From an uncultured Saprospiraceae bacterium (GTDB lineage Bacteria; Bacteroidota; Bacteroidia; Chitinophagales; Saprospiraceae): a DNA stretch of 64,000 nucleotides. The stretch spans positions 156,244 to 220,243 of the forward strand of contig CALLWB010000013.1 in assembly GCA_938016265.1 (NCBI GenBank), written 5' to 3'. The notes beneath the pieces were generated by a model. The model made no database searches. It worked only from the letters and a program-made list of their open reading frames with translations, and was not told the DNA's origin. This document shows, piece after piece, positions 45,575 through 53,683 of the stretch; the first letter of the stretch is position 1; each line of letters starts with the position of its first letter. Made by a program: the position numbers and the translations under genes.

Positions 45575-46624
45575 ATGAATAGTGTTATTAAATATATTGG
45601 AATAGGTATCATTTTTCTCCTTGTTTTTGCAGGATGTCGATCGACAAAAGATTATTTGAATGCAGATGGGAAATTGCAATTTCGGGCAGCATTCTACAAT
45701 GTGGAAAACCTTTTCGACCTAGAAGATAATCCTGATAAGATCGATGAGTTTTTTACTCCCGCTGGAGAAACGAATTGGAATCAAGAGCGATATACAAAAA
45801 AGATAAACGATTTAGCCAGAGTCATCGAAGCCATGGAATATCCTACCATAATCGGCTTATGCGAAGTGGAAAATCAGCTGGTTTGCACAGACTTTTGCGA
45901 AAAAACTTCCCTGGCGCAAAAAGGATATGGAGTGGTGCATCATGAGTCGCCAGACGCTAGAGGGATAGACGTGGCTTTCTTATACCAGAAAAAAGGTTTT
46001 AAACTGATATCTAGCGATATTATAAGAATCAATTTCCCAGAAGGATATTTAGAAGAAGAAGAATACACGACGCGCGATGTGTTGCATGTGCAAGGCATTT
46101 TTAATAAAAACGACAAATTTCATATCTTCATAAATCATTGGCCATCCCGACGTGGAGGCCTTGAAGCTAGCGAGTCTAAGCGTACCTATGTTGCCAAACA
46201 AGTTCGTGCTAAAATAGACGAATTGTATACCGCCAACCCAAATGCAAACATCTTGGTAATGGGCGATTTCAATGATGAGCCAGACAACAAAAGTATTCAG
46301 GAAGTGCTAGGAGCAAAAATGGATAAATCTGCGACAGGTGCTACTGATTTGTACAATCTAATGAGTGATTTGGATAAAGAAGGAAAAGGATCTTACAACT
46401 ACAAAGGCAACTGGAACATGCTTGATCAACTAATCGTCAGCTCTTCTTTAGCCTCCGGGAAAAACAATATTGACTTTTTGGATCCGGTCATTTTTAGAGC
46501 GGAATGGATGATCTACAAGGATAAAAAATACGGTGACAAACCAAGTAGAACATATGGCGGTCCCAACTATTATGGCGGGTTTAGCGATCACTTCCCTGTT
46601 TATGTAGACTTTGTAATAGACTAG
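45575..46624 (+). CDS. Endonuclease/exonuclease/phosphatase family lipoprotein
   Basis: This 349-residue protein has a lipoprotein signal with lipobox FAGC (Cys at about 21), placing it on the periplasmic side of a membrane. The EEP fold shows FYNVENLFD, a central LCEVEN metal-binding Glu, NHWPSRRGG, MGDFNDEP and a final SDHFPVY with the catalytic Asp-His. Members of this family cleave nucleic acids or phosphoesters. Its substrate is unknown; a role in extracellular DNA use is only a guess. Confidence 0.82.
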   Translation: MNSVIKYIGIGIIFLLVFAGCRSTKDYLNADGKLQFRAAFYNVENLFDLEDNPDKIDEFFTPAGETNWNQERYTKKINDLARVIEAMEYPTIIGLCEVENQLVCTDFCEKTSLAQKGYGVVHHESPDARGIDVAFLYQKKGFKLISSDIIRINFPEGYLEEEEYTTRDVLHVQGIFNKNDKFHIFINHWPSRRGGLEASESKRTYVAKQVRAKIDELYTANPNANILVMGDFNDEPDNKSIQEVLGAKMDKSATGATDLYNLMSDLDKEGKGSYNYKGNWNMLDQLIVSSSLASGKNNIDFLDPVIFRAEWMIYKDKKYGDKPSRTYGGPNYYGGFSDHFPVYVDFVID

Positions 46625-46672
46625 TTACATCAACTAGATACCCAATATTTAGTACACCTAATAACTCAATGA

Positions 46673-47239
46673 CTAAAGAGCATATTTCTCTAAATCTTCT
46701 AACTTTTGTTGGATCTTTTTATCCCATTTTTTCTGGGCTTCCTCATTAATGCTATGATCTGTTGCGTGGTCGTATTCTTGTTGTGCTTTTTGACATTCCA
46801 TCCAAACTTCATCGTAAATCTCATTAATTTTGGATTGGTGATTCCTTAGAGTGATGTTTGCTTCTCCGAGTTCTTTTCTTAGTTTTCTGGCGTAGACTTC
46901 TGCGAGATCAAAATGTTTTTGCTCATGTTTGAGAATGTAATCAGTTTTTCCGCTTTCCCGTACCCAGGATAATGCCGGAACAAACTGACAAGTGACATCA
47001 AAGTGGAAATCATTGTCGATCATGGTGTATTCATAACCAATTTCGTAGTTGGTAGCGGCAACTTTTACATGGCTAGACAATCCTGGAGCCTGTCCTCTGA
47101 AATCATTCCAGGTCAACTGCTCACTGCCGTTCCAATCAATTTTGTTGGATTGATAGCTAATCGCTGAAATAGAAAAAATACCTATTATGCTAAGTAAAAC
47201 TATTGTGCGCAATGTAGTCATAATGTACTTTTTAGTCAT
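46673..47239 (-). CDS. DUF922 domain protein (predicted secreted zinc protease)
   Basis: This 188-residue protein has an N-terminal hydrophobic signal or anchor. The DUF922 region includes LTWNDFRG and a HEQKHFDLAE segment carrying an HExxH zinc motif. The family is annotated as probable secreted Zn-dependent proteases without firm biochemistry. Its ATG follows directly on the TAA of the upstream gene with no gap, suggesting translational coupling. An internal Met at residue 7 is an alternative start. Confidence 0.72.
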   Translation of the reverse strand: MTKKYIMTTLRTIVLLSIIGIFSISAISYQSNKIDWNGSEQLTWNDFRGQAPGLSSHVKVAATNYEIGYEYTMIDNDFHFDVTCQFVPALSWVRESGKTDYILKHEQKHFDLAEVYARKLRKELGEANITLRNHQSKINEIYDEVWMECQKAQQEYDHATDHSINEEAQKKWDKKIQQKLEDLEKYAL

Positions 47240-47851
47240 TTAATTATTGTAGACATCCGTCTCCACGTCCAAAGAAACCCGATCGCAAACATCAATAGAT
47301 GAACAGTTATCTATCAAAAAATTGCCATTATATGGCCAAATTGTGTCCTTGGCGTAATACGCTTCTAAAACAAGAAAATCGTATTCATTTTTGGGAAGTA
47401 ATACAAAGTCATACTGCTTCCAATCATGGTGATCAATCAAATCTGTTTGAGCAAGCAACTGACGTTTATCACAAAGTGAAGTTCCTCCCCAGATTTTCAG
47501 AATAATGGATCTATTGTACAAGGCATAAGTCGGAGATTTTGCCAAGGAGACACTAAACATGTAACATTCGCCCCTTTTTAGCGGTTTCGACAATTGCTGC
47601 CCTATATATTCCCAGGTTTCGTCTTGTCTCGTTATAAGACCTACGAAAGTTGTGCCATTGTCTGCTTTATTGTTTACTCCCCAAAATCCTGGTAGAATGT
47701 CAGGTGTAGTTGTCATACCACAAGCTTGCCAACCTTCGGGAGTAGTTGCGTCTTTTGGAATGCCTTCAAATGAACTATTGTTTAGCTTTATTTGTCCATT
47801 GGCAAAACTAGTGAAAAGAAGCCCACACAATATAATTGGATAAATCTTCAT
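47240..47851 (-). CDS. Secreted jelly-roll-like protein
   Basis: This 203-residue protein has a signal peptide (about 1-20, ending ANGQ). The mature part begins LNNSSFEG and contains PEGWQACG and FVGLITRQDETWEYIGQQLS. That layout resembles the carbohydrate-binding-like beta-sandwich found at the N-terminus of some Bacteroidota OmpA-type proteins. There is no enzyme motif. It abuts the DUF922 gene and is probably cotranscribed with it. Confidence 0.6.
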   Translation of the reverse strand: MKIYPIILCGLLFTSFANGQIKLNNSSFEGIPKDATTPEGWQACGMTTTPDILPGFWGVNNKADNGTTFVGLITRQDETWEYIGQQLSKPLKRGECYMFSVSLAKSPTYALYNRSIILKIWGGTSLCDKRQLLAQTDLIDHHDWKQYDFVLLPKNEYDFLVLEAYYAKDTIWPYNGNFLIDNCSSIDVCDRVSLDVETDVYNN

Positions 47852-48062
47852 TTTTCGTTTGAGTATAAAAACTAAAGTATCATCAAGGTTATTAACGTAA
47901 AATATGAAAAAATGGTTTGTTTTGTAAAACGTTTTCCTTCCTTTAACAACAAATTAATTTATCTAGCAGTATAAGTGGTCACCTAAAGCCCCTATAATTC
48001 CCTACAATCTTCATTTATAGCTTCATAATGTTCCTAAAGCTTCCCCACACAGTTATTTTTTG

Positions 48063-48070
48063 TAAATTTG
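48063..48070 (+). promoter_or_regulatory. Putative -7 element for ftsX
   Basis: TAAATTTG, a perfect TAnnTTTG box, giving a start about 15 nt before ATG 48092. It supports that start rather than a TTG at 48068, which would lie inside the box. Confidence 0.5.
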
Positions 48071-48091
48071 AGCTTAGAAATCACAAAATTG

Positions 48092-48970
48092 ATGGCTCAC
48101 CAAGCTAGTACTCGCAATAATTCAAAAACTAAGCCAAACCACCTGTACTCTATTCTTAGCGTAGCTTTCGTCCTCTTTTTGCTCGGTTTGTTTGGGCTGA
48201 CGATGATTCACGCCAACAAACTAGTGACCTATTTCAAGGAAAATATCAACATCATGGTCGAGCTAAAAGACGAAGCCACCGACCAGGATATTGAAATGTT
48301 CAAATCTAAACTGACACGAAGTAAATTTGTCAATGAGCAAACGCTCCAGTTGATCACCAAAGAGGACGCAGCAAACATTATGAAACAGGAATTAGGTGAT
48401 GATTTAGATTTATTAGGAGAAAATCCGTTTTTTGATACCTACAATTTTAGTGTTTTTCCAGTTTATATGAATCCGGATAGCCTAGCGGTGGTCTCCAGTT
48501 TGCTGAGATCGAATGAAATAGTGCGTGAGGTTTATTATCCTGAGGAATTATCAATAAATATCTCCAAAATCATCGGGCAATTGGCCATTGCAATGCTCTT
48601 GTTTAGTTTGATTTTTATATTAATTGCCATTTTTCTAATCAACAATACCGTAAAGTTGGCACTTTATTCCAATCGGTTTATTATTAAAAATATGCAATTA
48701 GTCGGTGCTCCCTGGGCATTTATTCGAAAGTCTTACATGAGAAGAAGTATTATAAATGGTTGTATTAGCGCTGTTTTGGCAATTGCTGCATTAGTGGGGA
48801 CAGTTTATCTGGGGCGGCAAAAAATAGCTGGTTTGAGAGAGATACAGGATATCACAAGCTTCTGTATCTTATTTTTTCTTTTGTTTCTTCTGGGAATAGG
48901 AATTTCTTGGATTAGTACTCGATGGGGAGTCAACAAATACTTGAAAATGAGGCTTGATGATTTGTATTAG
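48092..48970 (+). CDS. ftsX: Cell division protein FtsX
   Basis: FtsX is the membrane part of the FtsEX complex, which links ATP hydrolysis to activation of peptidoglycan hydrolases at the septum. The 292-residue protein has one N-terminal membrane helix, a periplasmic domain (about 50-155), and three C-terminal helices, the permease-like FtsX topology. It contains KLALYSNRFIIKNMQLVGA, a typical cytoplasmic signature. It begins the cluster ftsX-DUF3098-uppP-truB, a common order in Bacteroidota. ftsE is not adjacent. Confidence 0.87.
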   Translation: MAHQASTRNNSKTKPNHLYSILSVAFVLFLLGLFGLTMIHANKLVTYFKENINIMVELKDEATDQDIEMFKSKLTRSKFVNEQTLQLITKEDAANIMKQELGDDLDLLGENPFFDTYNFSVFPVYMNPDSLAVVSSLLRSNEIVREVYYPEELSINISKIIGQLAIAMLLFSLIFILIAIFLINNTVKLALYSNRFIIKNMQLVGAPWAFIRKSYMRRSIINGCISAVLAIAALVGTVYLGRQKIAGLREIQDITSFCILFFLLFLLGIGISWISTRWGVNKYLKMRLDDLY

Positions 48971-49079
48971 GCGTCAATTTTTGCCCAAATTTGTTGGCAG
49001 ACTTCTAGACCGATCATAATCAACCGTTAAAATTCTCATAAGTAATCTTGAATTAATATAATGATCAACTAAAAAATTG

Positions 49080-49087
49080 TACTTTTG
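49080..49087 (+). promoter_or_regulatory. Putative -7 element for DUF3098 gene
   Basis: TACTTTTG, 26 bp before the ATG at 49113, suggests an internal promoter inside the ftsX-to-truB cluster. Confidence 0.4.
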
Positions 49088-49112
49088 TCCCTTTGTTGTA
49101 TGAATCAAAGTT

Positions 49113-49460
49113 ATGAGCAAAAAAGCAAAAAAGACCACTACGAATAAGACCACTGCTAAAAAAGTAGTCACTACCCAGAAGAAGAAGTCGATAACACCAA
49201 CTGCTTCGAGAAATGCGAAGTCAGCAGCGGCGGCCAATCTAAGCAACGAAGAATTGTTGTTTGGCAAGCAGAATTACATTCTTATGGCTGCAAGCTTGGG
49301 GGTAATTGCGATCGGATTTCTATTGATGGCTGGTGGTAGCATGCCAAGCCCTGATGTTTGGGATGAAAGTATTATTTATAGCTTTCGCAGAATAACGCTC
49401 GCCCCATTTGTCGTTTTGGTGGGTTTGGTATTAATGATCGTCGCTATTTTCAAGAAGTAA
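49113..49460 (+). CDS. DUF3098 family membrane protein
   Basis: This 115-residue protein has a Lys/Thr-rich, probably disordered cytoplasmic N-terminus (about 1-48) and two membrane helices (about 57-73 and 93-112) separated by a short loop containing SPDVWDESIIYSFRR. That match and the size fit DUF3098. The family is found between ftsX and uppP in many Bacteroidota, implying a role in envelope synthesis or division, but its function is unknown. Confidence 0.82.
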   Translation: MSKKAKKTTTNKTTAKKVVTTQKKKSITPTASRNAKSAAAANLSNEELLFGKQNYILMAASLGVIAIGFLLMAGGSMPSPDVWDESIIYSFRRITLAPFVVLVGLVLMIVAIFKK

Positions 49461-49501
49461 TTCCCTTCCGATTTTTCACATACCTATAATTTAATCTTTT
49501 C

Positions 49502-50356
49502 ATGGAGGTTTTGAAAGCCATTATACTTGGCATTGTACAAGGGCTAACTGAATTTTTGCCAGTCAGCAGTAGCGGACATATTGAATTAGGCAAAGCGCTC
49601 ATGAATTACGATCTGGGAGAAAACAATCTTCTATTTACCGTCGTTCTGCATTGTGCAACTGTATTCAGTACCATCGTCGTATTCCGTAAGGATATCATTC
49701 AAATATTAAAAGGCTTCTTCTCATTTTCTTGGAATGAGGAAACTCAATTTGCAGCAAAAATCCTGCTTTCCATGATCCCTGTCGGCATTGTTGGCGTTTT
49801 GTTTGAAGATAAGGTGGAAGCATTCTTTGATCAAAATATAATTCTAGTAGGCTGTATGCTTCTATTCACGGGTTTTCTCCTGTATTTAACCAAGTTTGCA
49901 GAAGAACGACAAGCAAAAAAGGTCCTAGCAGCCGAGCAAGTTTTAGATAATTCTACTGAACTAGACGGTCAAGGGAAAGGAGTAAGTTTTACAGATGCAT
50001 TGATCATTGGAGTGATGCAAGCTGTCGCTGTTTTACCAGGTATTTCGCGGTCTGGAAGTACAATTTCTACTGGATTGCTGCTAGGAGTGGACAAGTCAAA
50101 AATCGCCCGATTTTCATTTTTAATGGTGTTACCTCCAATTCTTGGAGCTACGTTACTTAAAGTAAAGGATTTGATGGAAGCACCACCAGCAAGTTTTGAT
50201 GCGTTGCCGATGGTCGCCGGTTTTATAGCCGCTTTCTTTTCTGGACTGATTGCCTGTGTATGGATGATCGATTTGGTGAAAAAAGGCAAGCTGATCTATT
50301 TCGCAATTTACTGCTTTATAGTAGGAACCATCGCCATCCTAACAGGGTTATTCTAA
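49502..50356 (+). CDS. uppP: Undecaprenyl-diphosphatase
   Basis: UppP (BacA) recycles undecaprenyl pyrophosphate to the monophosphate used as lipid carrier for peptidoglycan and other envelope polymers. The 284-residue polytopic protein has the N-terminal signature GIVQGLTEFLPVSSSGH and the second motif LPGISRSGSTIS. Both carry catalytic residues. Neighbours ftsX and DUF3098 are also envelope genes. truB begins 4 bp after its stop. Confidence 0.95.
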   Translation: MEVLKAIILGIVQGLTEFLPVSSSGHIELGKALMNYDLGENNLLFTVVLHCATVFSTIVVFRKDIIQILKGFFSFSWNEETQFAAKILLSMIPVGIVGVLFEDKVEAFFDQNIILVGCMLLFTGFLLYLTKFAEERQAKKVLAAEQVLDNSTELDGQGKGVSFTDALIIGVMQAVAVLPGISRSGSTISTGLLLGVDKSKIARFSFLMVLPPILGATLLKVKDLMEAPPASFDALPMVAGFIAAFFSGLIACVWMIDLVKKGKLIYFAIYCFIVGTIAILTGLF

Positions 50357-50360
50357 TACC

Positions 50361-51068
50361 ATGGAAGAAAAAAAGACATACGATTTTATTGCGGGGGAAA
50401 CTTTTTTAGTCAATAAACCAAAGACTTGGACCTCTTTTGACGTAGTAAATAAAATCCGATATCGGCTAAAACACATCACTGAGATCAAACGATTCAAGGT
50501 TGGCCATGCAGGGACACTGGATCCCATGGCTACTGGCCTTTTGATTATTTGCTGTGGAAAGTTTACCAAAAAACTACATGAATTTCAAGGATTACCAAAG
50601 CGATATTCAGGGACCATCACGCTAGGAGCCACTACCCCATCCTACGATGCAGAAACAGCTATAGATCAAGAATATCCGACCGATCATATCACTGAAGAAC
50701 TACTAGAAGAAGCCCGTCAAAAGTTCCTAGGAGCAATTGAACAGTTGCCGCCTATGTTTTCAGCGATAAAGGTAGACGGGCAACGGTTATATAAAAAGGC
50801 GAGAAAGGGGGTAGTCATTGAGTTGCAACCAAGGCCAATTGAAATTTATAACTTTGAACTTACTAGAATAGACCTTCCTGAAGTCGATTTTTCCGTCACA
50901 TGTAGCAAAGGAACATACATTCGGTCATTGGCGTTTGATTTTGGTAAGGCTGTCAACAGTGGCGGCTATTTGACTCGTTTACAAAGAGATAGTATTGGTG
51001 AATTTGAACTAGAAAATGCGTGGCAATTAGACGACTTAATTCAATTTTTAGAAGCTTATTCTGAATAA
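50361..51068 (+). CDS. truB: tRNA pseudouridine(55) synthase
   Basis: TruB converts uridine 55 of the tRNA T-loop to pseudouridine. The 235-residue protein has the catalytic Asp54 within VGHAGTLDPMATGLL, the PPMFSAIKVDGQRLYKKAR segment, and CSKGTYIRSLAFDFG near 185. It is shorter than E. coli TruB because it lacks most of the C-terminal PUA-like region. It is only 4 bp behind uppP. Confidence 0.95.
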   Translation: MEEKKTYDFIAGETFLVNKPKTWTSFDVVNKIRYRLKHITEIKRFKVGHAGTLDPMATGLLIICCGKFTKKLHEFQGLPKRYSGTITLGATTPSYDAETAIDQEYPTDHITEELLEEARQKFLGAIEQLPPMFSAIKVDGQRLYKKARKGVVIELQPRPIEIYNFELTRIDLPEVDFSVTCSKGTYIRSLAFDFGKAVNSGGYLTRLQRDSIGEFELENAWQLDDLIQFLEAYSE

Positions 51069-51149
51069 TTTTCCTTTGTTTTTCTTCCGTGGTAAAAAAA
51101 TAACCGAACTTTACTGGTGGTTACCCCCCACGCTTTAAAATGAAGAAGA

Positions 51150-51689
51150 ATGCGAAAGTCCACTTTTAAGAAGCATATTGATACCTTGCAAGAGGAAGAT
51201 CTTCGGACTGAATTACTAGAACTTTACGATCGCTTTCAAGAAGTCCGAACCTACTATAAAATGGACCTGGGATCGGTAAAGGATCGTGAAAAAGTCTATG
51301 ATACTGCCAAAAAAGAAATCGCAAAAAAATACCTGACCAAAAGCTACCGAAGGCCACGCCGCCCAAGAATAAAAGCAGTCAACAAAATAATTAGAACCCT
51401 GGAAAAAAACGCCATCTTTCAACATGATCTGATTGATGTCTACTTGTTTACGGCTGAAACCGCTGCTCATTTTATGAATGAATACGATTACTATTCAGAG
51501 GTGTTGGTCAACAATATCGTTAACAACTATACCAAAGCATGTAATGGCATCAATGAAGCGGTAGTCCACAAAGAATACAAGCCCCGAGCTCAAAAAGTTA
51601 TTGAAAAATTGAACTATTCTTTTGGGCTGAAAATGACCTTGAGAAGGGTGTTTTTGGAGGTTTACCCAGAAGAAAAGAAGGTTACTTAG
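51150..51689 (+). CDS. DUF6155-like protein
   Basis: This 179-residue cytoplasmic, helical and basic protein starts STFKKHIDTLQEEDLRTELLELYD, which resembles DUF6155 proteins. The middle has a basic stretch around KSYRRPRRPR and the C-terminal part is helical. Function unknown. It follows truB by 81 bp and is convergent with the miaE-like gene, with only 4 bp between stops. Confidence 0.6.
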   Translation: MRKSTFKKHIDTLQEEDLRTELLELYDRFQEVRTYYKMDLGSVKDREKVYDTAKKEIAKKYLTKSYRRPRRPRIKAVNKIIRTLEKNAIFQHDLIDVYLFTAETAAHFMNEYDYYSEVLVNNIVNNYTKACNGINEAVVHKEYKPRAQKVIEKLNYSFGLKMTLRRVFLEVYPEEKKVT

Positions 51690-51693
51690 TTTT

Positions 51694-52275
51694 TTAATGC
51701 ATTCGATCTCCTCGAAGTGTCATGTTTGAAAGTACTTTGGCTTCCTGCTCTAGGTATTCTGCCCATCGTTTTTTTACACGCTCCTCCCCTCCATATTGCT
51801 TCGCCAAATCAATGAACAATCGATAATGGCCAGCTTCAGATACCATAAATTTATGATAGAAGTCTTTCAGCGCTTGTTCTTCAAGATGAAGGGATAAAAT
51901 CCGGAAGCGCTCGCAACTTCTGGCTTCAATCAACGCAAAAATCAACAATTTCTCTACTAGTCGATCGTCTAGATGACCGTCCTTTTTTTGAAACTTCATC
52001 ATGGCATTCACATATTCGTCTTTGCGCTGATGGCCGAGTTTGAGGTTTCTTTTATCCATTTCCTGAAGGACTAACCGGAAGTGGCCCCACTCTTCAGTTA
52101 CGATAGGTGCCAATTTGCGAACCATGTCAATTTTGTCAGGATACAAGGAAATCAGGGATATACAGGAAGTAGCGGCCTTTTGTTCGCAATAGGCGTGGTC
52201 GGTCAGAATTTCTTCCAAGCTAATTTCTGCGAGGTTGGCCCATCTTGGGTCGGTTGGTAATTTGAGTCCTAACAT
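51694..52275 (-). CDS. miaE: tRNA hydroxylase MiaE-like
   Basis: MiaE hydroxylates the isopentenyl side chain of ms2i6A37 in tRNA with a di-iron centre. The 193-residue protein has the ferritin-like metal ligands in TEEWGHF, EARSCERF and SEAGHYRLF, arranged as in MiaE, and starts with the typical LPTDPRWANLAE segment. It is a single-domain protein with no membrane segment. The gene symbol rests on motif similarity. Confidence 0.82.
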   Translation of the reverse strand: MLGLKLPTDPRWANLAEISLEEILTDHAYCEQKAATSCISLISLYPDKIDMVRKLAPIVTEEWGHFRLVLQEMDKRNLKLGHQRKDEYVNAMMKFQKKDGHLDDRLVEKLLIFALIEARSCERFRILSLHLEEQALKDFYHKFMVSEAGHYRLFIDLAKQYGGEERVKKRWAEYLEQEAKVLSNMTLRGDRMH

Positions 52276-52307
52276 TGTTTATAGTGCGGTTTTTGGTTTA
52301 TCAAAAG

Positions 52308-53258
52308 CTAATTGGCGGCGTCCAGGCAATTAAACTGGTCAATAAAGAAGTCCAATTCGTATACTTCATAGTCTTCATAACCAGTTCCCCATACCATTCT
52401 TACAGCGTCCACTTCTGCTTTTCTAAGTTCTTTTTCTGCTTTAGGAGGTATGAGATAAACATTGCTATAATACGTCTTTAGCTTTTGTAAGTTCTTAGTG
52501 CCTGGGTCAAATTGTTGCGCTTCGAGTGCAACCGTCTCTCCGTTGATTAGTCGAATGATGAGGCTTGATCCCGATTGTATCGGTCCGTACTCTTGTTTGG
52601 CGTAGGGAGAATCAAAGATAAATTCCATGTTCAGGATCTTAATGCCCGCTATTTCTGAGATGAATCCATTGCAAGTAAGGAATTCTTTTTCCTTCATGAA
52701 TTTTCTCAATTCTTCCTCGGTGTAGGTGAACAAGGATTGATTGGCAGTGGCTATTTTTCTTTTGGCGGTAAATTCATCGATTGTATTGTACGAATACTTG
52801 CATTGTCCGGTTGGTGCAGACATGAGATTGTATGCAGGTGGTGGCGTTCTGACCGTGGATTGCGCTTTGACCACGGCTTCTTTTGCTGGTTTGGTTACTG
52901 GGGTGGCCTCTTTGTATTTTGGTTCTTTTGTGTTGGTTTTTGCTGTTTTTTGTGCACCGTAGTCAAGTCCACTGTTTTTCTCTTTCGGAGCTTTGTCCTT
53001 TTTCTCCTTAGTCGCTGTGGCTTTTTTCTCTTTTGGAGGCTTTGGGGCTTTTGAAGGGGCATCTTCCTCCGTAGCAGTACCGTTGTAAAGGTCCACTAAA
53101 TGCTGCCTCATTGCATCCTTTTCTGCTTTTTTACGTGCCTTTTCTGCTTTCTTTTGAGCTTTGGCTACCGCAGGATCAATTTGGGCGTAGGTATTTACTA
53201 CAAAAAACTGAAAAGCAATAACCAACAATAGAGCCGTAGCAAATTTACTGATATTCAT
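52308..53258 (-). CDS. Secreted protein with Lys-rich linker and conserved C-terminal domain
   Basis: This 316-residue protein has a signal peptide (about 1-25, ending YAQ). Residues about 25-130 are extremely rich in Lys, Ala, Glu and Pro and look disordered. The C-terminal half (about 150-316) appears folded, with CKYSYNTIDEFTAKRKI and an FIFDSPYAKQEYGPIQSG segment. No domain is recognised. The charged linker could bind the cell wall or acidic polymers. Confidence 0.6.
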   Translation of the reverse strand: MNISKFATALLLVIAFQFFVVNTYAQIDPAVAKAQKKAEKARKKAEKDAMRQHLVDLYNGTATEEDAPSKAPKPPKEKKATATKEKKDKAPKEKNSGLDYGAQKTAKTNTKEPKYKEATPVTKPAKEAVVKAQSTVRTPPPAYNLMSAPTGQCKYSYNTIDEFTAKRKIATANQSLFTYTEEELRKFMKEKEFLTCNGFISEIAGIKILNMEFIFDSPYAKQEYGPIQSGSSLIIRLINGETVALEAQQFDPGTKNLQKLKTYYSNVYLIPPKAEKELRKAEVDAVRMVWGTGYEDYEVYELDFFIDQFNCLDAAN

Positions 53259-53658
53259 ATATTTAGAATTATTTTATTGAAGTTGAGTACTTAATGCAAC
53301 TTCTATAATTTCCAATCAAATCAATTCTATTAAATGGAAATATTATAATAATAAATCCTCTGCAAAATTAAGTTAAAAGTTTGTCATTACAAACGTCCTT
53401 TAACAGGATGTTTACAGATAAATCAAATATTATACCGTTACTTGATTATTGTAGTTATTCAGTTGATAAGTGATATCCACCTCCAGCCCACCGACACCGG
53501 GGGATAGACCATTATATTTTACTAACTACATTAGTCAATTTTTAAAAATGCGTTATCCCCACCTGGCGGGGACCAGTTAAAAACTCCCACAAAAATGGAA
53601 ACTCTATTGTAATTCTGCCATTAATAACCCAGTAACTTAATAACTACAATTTATTCGT
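53259..53658. other. Intergenic gap with GC-rich structured patch
   Basis: A 425-bp divergent gap (to 53683) has no ORF. In AT-rich surroundings a patch at about 53475-53575 is GC-rich and can fold: TCCCC/GGGGA (53556-53560 and 53568-53572) forms a local hairpin, and GGGGATA (53500-53506) can pair with TATCCCC (53554-53560). The rest resembles the AT-rich motif also seen at 60059 and 46658. Function unknown. Confidence 0.4.
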
Positions 53659-53666
53659 TATTTTTG
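53659..53666 (+). promoter_or_regulatory. Putative -7 element for the S9A-cdaA operon
   Basis: TATTTTTG, a perfect TAnnTTTG box, 17 bp before the ATG at 53684, predicts a leader of about 10 nt. Confidence 0.45.
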
Positions 53667-53683
53667 CCTTTAAATATATTAAT

